A DNA stretch of 10,182 nucleotides from 2-01-FULL-33-17 sp964401705 (GTDB lineage: Bacteria > Patescibacteriota > Minisyncoccia > Phycocordibacterales > UBA9973). The stretch spans positions 1 through 10,182 of the forward strand of contig CAYNZJ010000020.1 of NCBI GenBank assembly GCA_964401705.1, given 5' to 3'. Shown one piece after another: positions 1 to 7,537 of this stretch (positions are counted from its first letter, which is position 1; each line of letters begins with the position of its first letter). The notes under the pieces are model-generated. The model saw only the letters and a program-made list of their open reading frames with translations, was not told the origin of the DNA and did no database searches. Made by a program: the position numbers and the translations under genes.

Positions 1-2
1 GC

Positions 3-8
3 TATAAT
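3..8 (+). promoter_or_regulatory. -10 box of a probable leaderless promoter
   Basis: A perfect TATAAT lies at 3-8, and the ATG of the first gene begins at 15, after six intervening bases. Bacterial transcription normally begins about 6-7 bases after the -10 hexamer, so the mRNA would start at or next to the A of the ATG. Any -35 box lies outside the window. The same TATAAT-N6-ATG arrangement recurs before the gene at 7552. Inference from spacing only. Confidence 0.45.
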
Positions 9-14
9 ACAACC

Positions 15-632
15 ATGATTGTTACATACCACGGAGAGAGTTGTTTAAAGATCCAATATGGGGATTTTATTTTGGCTTATAATCCACCTAAAAAAAGTAG
101 TGATGGCAAGGTTCCACGGTTTGGGGCAAATGTTGTTTTAGTTTCAACCCATACTGATGCAACTAATGGTCCAGAAAATATGGAATATGGTCAAACTGTA
201 CCTTTTGTTATTGATGGTCCAGGAAATTATGAAATCACAGGTTTATCTATCGAAGGTTTTGGTGCAAGTGTTACTTTAGATAAAGAACAATACATTAATA
301 CTGTATACCGAATGAATTTAGATGGAATGAGTTTAGTATTTTTAGGTCTTGCAACAGATGAAACCTTAACCCCAGAATTTCGTGGCAAAATTGGAACTTG
401 TGACATTATCTTTGTGCCAATTGGTCATGATGGTTTAACTAATCAAATGGCATACAAAATGGCAATTGGGTCTGACGCAGCATTAATTATTCCAATTGGG
501 TCTGATGAATCTAAAATCAAATCTTTTTTAAAGGAAGCGGGACAAGATAAAGTCAACCCAGTTGATAAATTGACAGTTAAGAAAAAAGACCTAGCCGGTA
601 AAGAAGGTGAAGTAGTGTTGCTTAATCCATAA
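15..632 (+). CDS. MBL-fold (metallo-beta-lactamase-like) protein with degenerate metal site
   Basis: 205-residue soluble protein resembling the short UlaG-like/Lactamase_B_3 branch of the metallo-beta-lactamase superfamily. Seen: an N-terminal TYHG(E)SC strand (4-10), a VVLVSTHTDATNG stretch (40-52) where active members have HxHxDH, a VIDGPGNYEITG segment (65-76), a CDIIFVPIGHDG segment (129-140), an ALIIPIGSDE segment (156-165) where relatives usually have a PMH-type histidine, and a C-terminal LTVKKKDLAGKEGEVVLL tail (186-203). The motif reads H46-T-D-A-T-N51, so most metal ligands are gone and hydrolase activity is doubtful. From memory, Parcubacteria carry proteins of this kind with the same loss, so it may be a repurposed scaffold rather than a decaying gene. 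The substrate is unknown. It lies 6 bases before the next gene and probably heads the gyrA operon. The ATG at 15 fits the normal family N-terminus. Confidence 0.8.
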   Translation: MIVTYHGESCLKIQYGDFILAYNPPKKSSDGKVPRFGANVVLVSTHTDATNGPENMEYGQTVPFVIDGPGNYEITGLSIEGFGASVTLDKEQYINTVYRMNLDGMSLVFLGLATDETLTPEFRGKIGTCDIIFVPIGHDGLTNQMAYKMAIGSDAALIIPIGSDESKIKSFLKEAGQDKVNPVDKLTVKKKDLAGKEGEVVLLNP

Positions 633-638
633 ATTTTT

Positions 639-866
639 ATGAGTGAAGCAATACATTTTAAAAGTAAAAAACAAAAAGCCCGATTTGCTGCAATACTTTT
701 AACTTTTATTATAGCCATGCTTTATGTTTTATTTTCAAAGGGTAGTTTATATAAATTTAATGGTTTTAAGCAAGAGATAAATCCAGCATCGTCATTTATA
801 AAAGATGCGACACAAGAAGTTTCAAAAGATATCGAAAAAGGTAAATCAGTAATTAATAAGAAATAA
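639..866 (+). CDS. Small single-pass membrane protein, unknown function
   Basis: 75 residues, not assignable to a family. The N-terminal 15 residues are basic (K9, K10, K11, K13, R15). One hydrophobic helix follows at about 16-33 (AAILLTFIIAMLYVLF), then a polar tail rich in Lys, Asp, Glu and Ser. By the positive-inside rule the N-terminus would be cytoplasmic and the tail of about 40 residues outside. The tail is predicted amphipathic or coiled (SSFIKDATQEVSKDIEKGK). There is no lipobox and no cysteine. The gene sits 6 bases after the MBL-like gene and 3 bases before gyrA, so co-transcription is very likely. This position and the same-strand overlap-free packing support a real gene rather than a chance ORF. 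The start at 639 is the only suitable ATG; no Shine-Dalgarno is visible. Confidence 0.75.
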   Translation: MSEAIHFKSKKQKARFAAILLTFIIAMLYVLFSKGSLYKFNGFKQEINPASSFIKDATQEVSKDIEKGKSVINKK

Positions 867-869
867 TTT

Positions 870-3362
870 ATGGCAAAAATATCTAAAAAATCATCTGCCG
901 GAGCAGAAGAGAAAAATCCAAATACACCAATTTTAATTGAGCACGACAAAATCCAAGTTCGGCCAATTGTCACTGAAATGCGTGAATCGTATCTTGATTA
1001 CTCGATGAGTGTTATTACTATGCGAGCATTGCCCGATATTCGCGATGGTCTTAAGCCTGTGCATCGTCGTATTTTGTACGCAATGCATGAGATGGGTCTT
1101 ACTCCATCTGCACGATTTCGTAAATCAGCAGCGGTTGTTGGAGACGTACTAGGTAAATACCATCCACATGGCGATACTGCGGTTTATGATTCTATGGTGG
1201 GTATGGCGCAGGATTTTTCTTACAGGTATCCGTTGATTCATGGTCAAGGTAACTTTGGTTCTATCGATGGTGACGGAGCAGCGGCAATGCGTTATACCGA
1301 AGCCAAGATGTCCAAAATTGCTACAGTCTTTTTACAAGATTTAGAAAAAGATACAGTTAATTGGCGTCCAAACTACGATCAAACACGAAACGAGCCAGTG
1401 GTTTTACCTACAATAGTTCCAGGGCTACTTCTTAATGGGACTTTGGGTATCGCTGTTGGTATGGCAACAAATATTCCACCACATAATTTAGGTGAAGTTA
1501 TGGACGCGTGTTTGCATTTTAATGAAAATCCTGAAGCTACAACTGAAGATTTACTGGAATTTATCCAAGGCCCAGATTTCCCAACAGGGGCTGTGGCATA
1601 TGACAAAAAAGATATCCTGCATGCTTATCAAACTGGTCGTGGAGGTGTAACTGTTCGCGGGGAAGCTGAAATTGTTGAACAAAAAGGTGGTCAATTTCAA
1701 ATAATAATTACATCATTACCTTATCGAGTTGTTAAAGCTAACTTTGTAGAATCAATTGCCGAGTTAGTTCATGAAAAAAAGATTGATGGAATTAAAGGTC
1801 TTCGTGATGAATCAACACGTGATATGCGAGTTGTGATTGATCTTAAAACTGGAGCTCATCCACAAAAAATTCTTAATTATTTATATAAACATACTCAACT
1901 CGAAGGTAATTTCAATTATAATTTGGTTGCATTGGTTGATGGTATTCCACAAACTTTATCTTTAAAAAATTTCATTGAAGAATTTATTAAACATCGTCGC
2001 GAAGTTATAACTCGTAGAACACAGTTTGATTTAAAAAAGGCTGAAGATCGGGAACATATATTACTTGGTCTTAAAAAAGCGCTTGATTTTATTGATGAAG
2101 TTATAAAAATAATTCGCGCAAGTAAGGACGGTCCGGCTGCCAAAGAAGCTTTAATCAAAAGATTCAAATTTAGCGACCTCCAGGCCACAGCAATTCTTGA
2201 AATGCGCCTCCAAAAGCTTGCTGGGCTTGAACGTAAAGCCGTTGAACTTGAACTTAAAGAAAAACAAGATTTGATCGCTGAATTAAAAAGTATTTTAGCT
2301 AACCCTAAAAAGGTTACTAAAATAATTAATGATGAGTTAACTTATGTTCGTACAACTTATGCTGATGAACGTAAGACTAAAATAGTCAAAGGTGGTCTTA
2401 AATCAATGAATGAAGAAGACCTAATTCCTGAAAAAGAATCAGTATTGGTTTACACTGCTGGTGGTTATGTTAAACGTACTGACCCTATGGAATATCGTAA
2501 ACAAAATCGCGGAGGAGTCGGTACAATTGATATTGAAACCAAAGAAGAAGATTTTGTAACGATGTTGGTTGATGCTAATACTCATGCAGATTTATTATTC
2601 TTTACTAACCAAGGCCGAGCATATCAAATACGAATGTATGATATCCCCGAAGGCCGTCGTGCTACAAAGGGTAAATCAATAAATAATTTCTTATCACTTG
2701 GAGCAGATGAGAGAGTTACTTCGATTTTACCAATTAGTAAACAAGACAAAGCCCGATTTGAATCCTTAATGCTTGTAACTAAAAATGGTACAGCTAAAAA
2801 AGTCGCTTATGAATCATTTAAAGATGTTCGTCGAAGTGGGCTTATCGCAATTACTCTTGATAAAGCCGATGAATTAATTTCTGTTTTAGCTCTTGAAAAA
2901 GGCGATGAAGTAATGCTTGTTAGTTCACTTGGGCAATCAATAAGATTTAAAGAATCAGACATTCGCCAAATGGGCCGGACTGCTTCTGGAGTTATTGGTA
3001 TGAAATTAGAAAAATCTGATTTTATTATAAATGTTAATTCTGTATCTAAAGATAATAAAGACTTAACATTATTTACAATTAGCGAAAAAGGTCTTGGTAA
3101 GCGTACAAAGCTAACCGAATACAAAGTTCAAAAACGTGGTGGTAGTGGGATCTTAACTTCAAAAGTAACAGACAAAACTGGTCCACTTATTTCAGCTAGA
3201 ATAGCCGGGGACGATGGGGAATTAATTGCAATATCTAAAAAAGGTCAAACAATAAGAACTGATCTTAAATCAGTGCCAGTACTAGGGCGTAGCACTCAAG
3301 GTGTAAGTATTATGAAACTACGAGCTGGGGATGGATTAGCATCACTTGCAATTTTGGATTAA
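870..3362 (+). CDS. gyrA: DNA gyrase subunit A
   Basis: 830-residue type IIA topoisomerase A subunit: it cleaves and religates DNA so that, with GyrB (not in the window), negative supercoils can be introduced. Seen in order: YLDYSMSVITMRALPDIRDG (41-60) and KPVHRRILYAMHEMG (62-76); the YHPHGDTAVYD region (97-107); the catalytic Tyr142 in AAAMRYTEAKM, preceded by Arg141; the DNA-bending Ile194 in GIAVGMATNIPPHNL; a helical coiled-coil region at about 370-490 with LQATAILEMRLQKLAGLE (437-454); and a C-terminal beta-pinwheel from about 525 with six recognisable blades. Numbering runs 20 ahead of E. coli. The position equivalent to E. coli Ser83 is Thr103, and that of Asp87 is Asp107. The GyrA box at 545-551 is QNRGGVG rather than QRRGG(K/R)G, while blade five has QKRGGSG (754-760). 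Length and motifs are complete. It starts 3 bases after the preceding gene. Confidence 0.98.
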   Translation: MAKISKKSSAGAEEKNPNTPILIEHDKIQVRPIVTEMRESYLDYSMSVITMRALPDIRDGLKPVHRRILYAMHEMGLTPSARFRKSAAVVGDVLGKYHPHGDTAVYDSMVGMAQDFSYRYPLIHGQGNFGSIDGDGAAAMRYTEAKMSKIATVFLQDLEKDTVNWRPNYDQTRNEPVVLPTIVPGLLLNGTLGIAVGMATNIPPHNLGEVMDACLHFNENPEATTEDLLEFIQGPDFPTGAVAYDKKDILHAYQTGRGGVTVRGEAEIVEQKGGQFQIIITSLPYRVVKANFVESIAELVHEKKIDGIKGLRDESTRDMRVVIDLKTGAHPQKILNYLYKHTQLEGNFNYNLVALVDGIPQTLSLKNFIEEFIKHRREVITRRTQFDLKKAEDREHILLGLKKALDFIDEVIKIIRASKDGPAAKEALIKRFKFSDLQATAILEMRLQKLAGLERKAVELELKEKQDLIAELKSILANPKKVTKIINDELTYVRTTYADERKTKIVKGGLKSMNEEDLIPEKESVLVYTAGGYVKRTDPMEYRKQNRGGVGTIDIETKEEDFVTMLVDANTHADLLFFTNQGRAYQIRMYDIPEGRRATKGKSINNFLSLGADERVTSILPISKQDKARFESLMLVTKNGTAKKVAYESFKDVRRSGLIAITLDKADELISVLALEKGDEVMLVSSLGQSIRFKESDIRQMGRTASGVIGMKLEKSDFIINVNSVSKDNKDLTLFTISEKGLGKRTKLTEYKVQKRGGSGILTSKVTDKTGPLISARIAGDDGELIAISKKGQTIRTDLKSVPVLGRSTQGVSIMKLRAGDGLASLAILD

Positions 3363-3369
3363 ACCAATT

Positions 3370-3900
3370 ATGAAACTTCTAAGTGTCATAAAAAATTTGC
3401 CACTTAAAACCAATTCTCGAATTTTGGATATTAATAATGGTATTAATATTGATTATTTTTATTTGTCTCAAATTTTCCCTAATTCTCGTTTAACGACAAT
3501 TAGTAAAGATAAAGAAAAAACAAAAAATATTATAAAATCACTTGAACAAAAAAATATCACTAATGCCCATGAAAAATTTAACATCTTTCATTTTGAGTAC
3601 GACAATGGGGGTACGCTACCATTTGTTGATAATTCACACGATTTAATAATAATCTCTGGGGTATTAAGAAATGTTATTTATCGAGAATCTTTTTTAAAAG
3701 AATGTTCAAGAATTTTAGCAAAAGGAGGTTTTATTTTGGTAACTGAGTTAAACGAAGATGCTCATGGTATCACAACACATCCAGATTCACGGATTTTGTT
3801 TGATGATATGCTGGAATATTTAGACACTGCAGGCATAACTATTGTTGAAAATTTTGACACAGATTCTTTTGAATATGGTATTATAGGTGTATGTTCTTAA
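3370..3900 (+). CDS. Class I SAM-methyltransferase-like protein with degenerate motif I
   Basis: 176 residues resembling the Methyltransf_11 type of Rossmann-fold methyltransferase. Seen: a motif-I strand RILDINNGIN (17-26) where active enzymes read like VLDIGCGTG; an acidic/hydroxyl strand end near RLTTISKD (40-47); LPFVDNSHDLIIISGVLRNV (83-102), matching the family's LPFPDxSFDxVxxxxVLHHV; and FLKECSRILAKGGFILVTEL (108-127), matching the motif after which the chain ends in a short C-terminal strand. The glycine-rich SAM loop is largely lost, so binding of SAM is uncertain and the substrate is unknown. An in-frame ATG at 3346 would overlap gyrA by 17 bases; I prefer the ATG at 3370, which gives a normal N-terminus and a 7-base gap. 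It may be co-transcribed with gyrA. A non-catalytic relative is the main alternative. Confidence 0.7.
   Translation: MKLLSVIKNLPLKTNSRILDINNGINIDYFYLSQIFPNSRLTTISKDKEKTKNIIKSLEQKNITNAHEKFNIFHFEYDNGGTLPFVDNSHDLIIISGVLRNVIYRESFLKECSRILAKGGFILVTELNEDAHGITTHPDSRILFDDMLEYLDTAGITIVENFDTDSFEYGIIGVCS
3428..3449. repeat. Perfect AT-only inverted repeat inside the methyltransferase-like gene
   Basis: ATATTAATA at 3428-3436 is the exact reverse complement of TATTAATAT at 3441-3449, with a four-base ATGG loop. It lies in the codons for the degenerate motif I (ILDINNGIN). With only A/T pairs the hairpin would be weak. It may simply reflect Ile/Asn codons in an AT-rich gene. Confidence 0.6.
3854..3884 (+). 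promoter_or_regulatory. Candidate extended -10 promoter for the solute-binding protein gene
   Basis: A full-consensus TTGACA lies at 3854-3859. After 19 bases comes TATTAT (3879-3884), preceded by TGG (3876-3878), an extended -10 element. The start point would be near 3891, giving a leader of about 34 bases before the ATG at 3925. The 19-base spacer is longer than ideal, which an extended -10 can tolerate. The core resembles that at 9459-9467. The site lies inside the upstream coding region, so coincidence is possible. Confidence 0.35.
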
Positions 3901-3924
3901 TATTGTAATGAATAATAAATAAAA

Positions 3925-5289
3925 ATGAAAAAATTCCAAACAATACTTTTAATAATTTTCGGAGTCGGAGCACTTTTTGCTGTTATGGTTTTTGCTGGCT
4001 ATATTCCAACCCCTGCTAAGAAATCAGCATTTAAAGGAACAGGTACTGTTGTTGTTTGGGGTACAATTGATGACCCAAATTTTATAAACTATATGAACGA
4101 TTTAGCAGATGGAATAACGAATTTTAAAATTCGTTATGTTGCTAAAGATCCAGAAAGTTATGAATCTGAATTAATTGAAAGTTTTGCCGATGGGACCGCT
4201 CCGGATTTGTTTTTTGTTGACAATGCAACTGTCTCAAGATTTAGTGAACAAATTGAACCAATCTCATATTCTGTACTTTCACAAAAAAATTATACAAATT
4301 CTTATCCTCCTGCTTTTTCTTTATTTTTATCTAAAAAAGGAATACTTGCTTATCCTTTCTTAATTGACCCAATGGTTCTTTATTATAATAAAACTTTATT
4401 AGTTAATGAAGGTATAGTTAACCCACCAGCATATTGGGATGAATTTAATACAATTAGTGAAAAATTAACCAAAAGAGACCCAACCGGTGCTTTTATTCAA
4501 AGTACAATTTCACTTGGCCGGTTTGAAAACAATACTCATGCAAAAGATATAATCGCATTGTTATTACTCCAAGTTGGGAATCCAATTGTAGGGGTTAATA
4601 ATGAAGGTTATTATGTTTCAACATTAGGCACACACAAAACAAGTCAAGGTCCATCTTTACCTGCGGTTATAACTTTCTTTACAGATTTTTCATCACCAGA
4701 TAAATTTGTTTATTCTTGGAACAAGTCTCTTCCTGATGCAACTTCATCTTTTTTAACAGAAAGAGTAGCATTTTATATTGGATTCTCTAGTGAACTATTT
4801 TCTTTGCAAGAGAAAAACCCAAATCTTTCATTAGCTATATCTGAAATACCACAACCTCGAGGATTAAAAACTCAAAAAACCTATGCACATTTAACTGGTA
4901 TTGCTATGTCTAAATATTCCAAAAACAAACCAACTGCTCTTTTAACTGTTCAAACCATAGCTAGTCCTTGGCATAGTTCCCAAATTAGTAAAGTTTTATC
5001 ACTTCCACCGGTTTATGCTAGTGATTTAAAAGCTCAATCTGATCCATCTTTACTTTATCAATCAATTTTCCAAATCTCAGCTCTTCGATCATCGTCATGG
5101 CTTGATCCAAATAAAAAAGAAACTAATTTAATTTTCCGTGAATTAACCCAATCAATTTTAGCTGGTGGGGCAGATGCTGATGGGGCATATGAAAAAGCCA
5201 GTGGGAATTTGGATTTTCTGCTTAATAGCATAAATGGCTATAACCAAAACACAACAACCCAAAATGTTGGGGATATTGCAAAACCATAA
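3925..5289 (+). CDS. Extracellular solute-binding protein (family 1-like), membrane-anchored
   Basis: 454 residues. An N-terminal hydrophobic helix at about 7-25 follows MKK; there is no lipobox cysteine (the protein has no cysteine at all), so it is probably a signal anchor rather than a lipoprotein. The rest resembles family 1 (MalE/UgpB-type) binding proteins: TVVVWGTIDD (41-50) as the first strand, an FADGTAPDLFFVDN segment (87-100), LAYPFLIDPMVLYYNKTLL (141-159) matching the family's LPYxxDxxxLYYNK signature, PPAYWDEFNTISEKLT (167-182), and FLTERVAFYIGFSSE (276-290), the usual G-x-A-A-F/M strand. Such proteins bind sugars or other small solutes for ABC importers, but no permease or ATPase gene is adjacent. 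Instead the stop is one base before a run of pilin-like genes, suggesting an envelope or sensing role. Ligand unknown. The start follows a 24-base gap and lacks a Shine-Dalgarno. Confidence 0.82.
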   Translation: MKKFQTILLIIFGVGALFAVMVFAGYIPTPAKKSAFKGTGTVVVWGTIDDPNFINYMNDLADGITNFKIRYVAKDPESYESELIESFADGTAPDLFFVDNATVSRFSEQIEPISYSVLSQKNYTNSYPPAFSLFLSKKGILAYPFLIDPMVLYYNKTLLVNEGIVNPPAYWDEFNTISEKLTKRDPTGAFIQSTISLGRFENNTHAKDIIALLLLQVGNPIVGVNNEGYYVSTLGTHKTSQGPSLPAVITFFTDFSSPDKFVYSWNKSLPDATSSFLTERVAFYIGFSSELFSLQEKNPNLSLAISEIPQPRGLKTQKTYAHLTGIAMSKYSKNKPTALLTVQTIASPWHSSQISKVLSLPPVYASDLKAQSDPSLLYQSIFQISALRSSSWLDPNKKETNLIFRELTQSILAGGADADGAYEKASGNLDFLLNSINGYNQNTTTQNVGDIAKP

Positions 5290-5290
5290 T

Positions 5291-7537
5291 ATGAAAAAAT
5301 ATCGATTCGTCATTACTTTAATTCTAGTCTTATTTATAAGTGTTGTACCTTTTGTTTCTTCTGCTAGTATTGCGATTCCTTGTGGTAAAGGGGAAGCCAT
5401 GTGTAGTTTTAATGATCTTTTTGTTCTTATAAATAATATTATTAAATTTTTCTTAGTTTATTTACTTTTGCCATTCGTTATACTACTTATAGTATATTCC
5501 GGATTTTTGTTTATGTTTAGCGGTGCTAATGAAGAAATGCGCACCAAAGGTAAAAAGATTTTTAAAAATATAGTAATTGGAATACTTTTAATTCTCGGTT
5601 CTTGGTTTATAGTTTACACTTTATTTAAAGCATTTGGTTATGATACATCTCGTGGTAAAGCAGGGCTTTCGGATAGTACTGTAAACTGGCGCACAAATAC
5701 CACCTCTGGTGGTCTTTTGGCTAATGTAGGAGTCTCTGGATTTTTAAGTAATATCGGTTCTTCATCTAAATTAGCATTAGGGGATAGTATTTATAAAGCC
5801 GAATTAGTTGCAAATTCAAAGGATCCTAAAAATACAAAAGTTACAGTTACTATAAATCCTACAACTAAAGTAACAATGTCGATACTTGTATCTTGTACCA
5901 CTAACGATGGTAATAAAACAATTGAAGCCCAAGGTAAAATCTCAGCTAATTCTAGTGTTGGAACTGTAAATTTAAATCTTGAAGAAGATACTAGTTATGT
6001 ATGTAGTACAGAAAATACCGAAGGCACTCTTAGTGGAGGGAATTCATTTACGACTATGGCTGTAACACCAGGGTTAGCTAAAAATTTTAAAATCCTTACT
6101 TCAAAATTTACAGAAGATAGTATTATTCTTTCTTATGATAATGCGGATAGTTTGTTTGATGGATATAGTAATTTAAATTGTAAAAATAATGGGGCAGATT
6201 TGATTTCAAATTTTGGGGTATTGTTTGATCAATCTCAAAAAAAAGGAGATATCGTAATTAATCTACCAATAGAAATAACAAAATCTCTTAAAAACAATAC
6301 TAATATGGATTGTGTTTTAGATGTATATTTAAAGTCATCTGACCCTAAAACAAAGTATAAACCAATGGCTGTATCTTTTAGTGGAGTTATGCCTGTTGTT
6401 CAAAATTCAAAAAATACTATTAACACAATGTTTGCTATTAGTAGAGTTGATCAAAAATCTAATTCTATTGACTTAACTTTTAATGGTTCAATTGATGTTG
6501 ACCCTAATATGGATTTGGTTTGTGTTTCTTATGCTTTAAATCATAAATATCAATCAAAAGTTTATTTTGATGTAACTGCAATTAATAAAAAAAGTACACG
6601 ATCCAATAAAACCAATTCAAATGGGACTATTGATTCACCAATAACAATACCTGTTGTTTGGAGTGGGTTTGGATTAAGGCCAAATGGTACCTATTCTTGT
6701 CAATTATCAGGCAGGACTTTAAAAAATATAGCTGGTTATGAAGATCAACCAATTAAAAATATGCAGACGGTTTTTAATGTTTATACTCCATCAATTCCAT
6801 TAATAAAAGGTTTCGAATCCAAATTATCGTATCCTGTGCTTATTGGAACACCAAGAATTTTTTACAAAACATATACTCCACCACAAAAGCCATTAAGCCA
6901 AATTCCAGTTTTTAAACAAGCAGTACCGGATAGTGTTGTTGTTCCTGTCTTAAATGGTTTAGTTGTTGATGATCAAAATATAAATTTATCTTGTAATCAA
7001 ATAATGGGTCCAGCTAGCGGGTCTTGGACTAAATTAGTTGGGTTAGATAATGCCGATGATAATAATAAATCTAAAATAATTGAATCAATTTTTTCTATAG
7101 AAATTAGTAAAAGTCCCGCTACAGGATTTATGCATTCTAGCGTGTATAGTTGTTTAGCACGATTCTTTATCGAAGGAATACCTCAGATTCGTGGATTTAC
7201 TGTAACAACTCCATTTTATATTGATCCTCAAGAAGTAGGGCCTATTGAAATGCGTGTTGATGGTATCTCAACAAATAAAGAATATGCTTTTTTTAATCTA
7301 ATTGCTTCACATAGAATAGAAAGTCAAGTCAATTATATTTGTAACAGCTCAAATGGTAATTATTCGGGGGATATTTCATGGGTGGCCCAATCTTTAGGGG
7401 TAAGGTTACCGGTTGCTATTCCTATTAGTGATTCACTTCCAGGGTTAAAAACCAAAACAATGTATAATTGTACTATTACTGGTTCAACCTACCAAAAAGA
7501 ACAAATCAGATATCAATTTAATATTAAAACCCCATAG
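5291..7537 (+). CDS. Giant T4SS pilin-like protein with Cys-paired beta-repeat ectodomain
   Basis: 748 residues from the ATG at 5291, chosen because MKKYRF plus a hydrophobic stretch (7-25, cut probably near SSA) forms a signal peptide; an in-frame ATG at 5234 would bury it and overlap the previous gene by 56 bases. Two membrane helices follow at about 52-76 and 91-114, with a GANEEMRTKGKK loop (78-89), as in the CPR 'T4SS pilin' (TrbC/VirB2-like) family. After a Gly/Ser/Thr-rich spacer (120-165) comes an ectodomain of about 580 residues. It carries five Cys pairs: 202/238, 297/341, 411/470, 568/621 and 684/727. In four of the five the second Cys sits in a Y-x-C motif (SYVC, TYSC, VYSC, MYNC), as on an Ig-fold strand. 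A Pro-rich linker (about 499-547) separates repeats three and four. C31 and C38 lie just after the signal peptide. Probable surface or adhesin-like subunit; the fold and function are inference. Confidence 0.8.
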   Translation: MKKYRFVITLILVLFISVVPFVSSASIAIPCGKGEAMCSFNDLFVLINNIIKFFLVYLLLPFVILLIVYSGFLFMFSGANEEMRTKGKKIFKNIVIGILLILGSWFIVYTLFKAFGYDTSRGKAGLSDSTVNWRTNTTSGGLLANVGVSGFLSNIGSSSKLALGDSIYKAELVANSKDPKNTKVTVTINPTTKVTMSILVSCTTNDGNKTIEAQGKISANSSVGTVNLNLEEDTSYVCSTENTEGTLSGGNSFTTMAVTPGLAKNFKILTSKFTEDSIILSYDNADSLFDGYSNLNCKNNGADLISNFGVLFDQSQKKGDIVINLPIEITKSLKNNTNMDCVLDVYLKSSDPKTKYKPMAVSFSGVMPVVQNSKNTINTMFAISRVDQKSNSIDLTFNGSIDVDPNMDLVCVSYALNHKYQSKVYFDVTAINKKSTRSNKTNSNGTIDSPITIPVVWSGFGLRPNGTYSCQLSGRTLKNIAGYEDQPIKNMQTVFNVYTPSIPLIKGFESKLSYPVLIGTPRIFYKTYTPPQKPLSQIPVFKQAVPDSVVVPVLNGLVVDDQNINLSCNQIMGPASGSWTKLVGLDNADDNNKSKIIESIFSIEISKSPATGFMHSSVYSCLARFFIEGIPQIRGFTVTTPFYIDPQEVGPIEMRVDGISTNKEYAFFNLIASHRIESQVNYICNSSNGNYSGDISWVAQSLGVRLPVAIPISDSLPGLKTKTMYNCTITGSTYQKEQIRYQFNIKTP
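5783..7534 (+). repeat. Region encoding about five diverged Ig/FN3-like repeats
   Basis: Residues of about 165-748 divide into roughly 95-150-residue units. Each begins with a beta-strand ending in a first Cys (for example MSILVSC, MDLVC, INLSC, VNYIC) and ends with a strand holding a second Cys, usually Y-x-C, followed by a strand ending near a FNV/FNI or TTP motif. The repeats are too diverged to show as DNA repeats. The protein at 8108-9427 has two more. Confidence 0.55.

Noticed and set aside
443..3124. Several minus-strand reading frames of 75-105 codons opposite the MBL-like, small membrane protein and gyrA genes
   Set aside because: They lie antisense to genes with clear families or operon placement, overlap them entirely, and show no recognisable motifs.
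3346..3369. Earlier ATG for the methyltransferase-like gene, overlapping gyrA by 17 bases
   Set aside because: The ATG at 3370 gives a normal N-terminus and spacing like the neighbouring genes; the extra eight residues add no domain feature.
4175..4363. A 62-codon + strand frame within the solute-binding protein gene
   Set aside because: Out-of-frame shadow of a gene with strong family motifs; its Leu/Ile-rich product reflects T-rich codons.
5234..5290. Earlier ATG for the 748-residue pilin-like gene
   Set aside because: It would place 19 polar residues before a typical MKK signal peptide and overlap the previous gene by 56 bases.
5158..5400. An 80-codon minus-strand frame across the binding-protein/pilin junction
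   Set aside because: Overlaps the end of one supported gene and the signal peptide of another, with no motif of its own.
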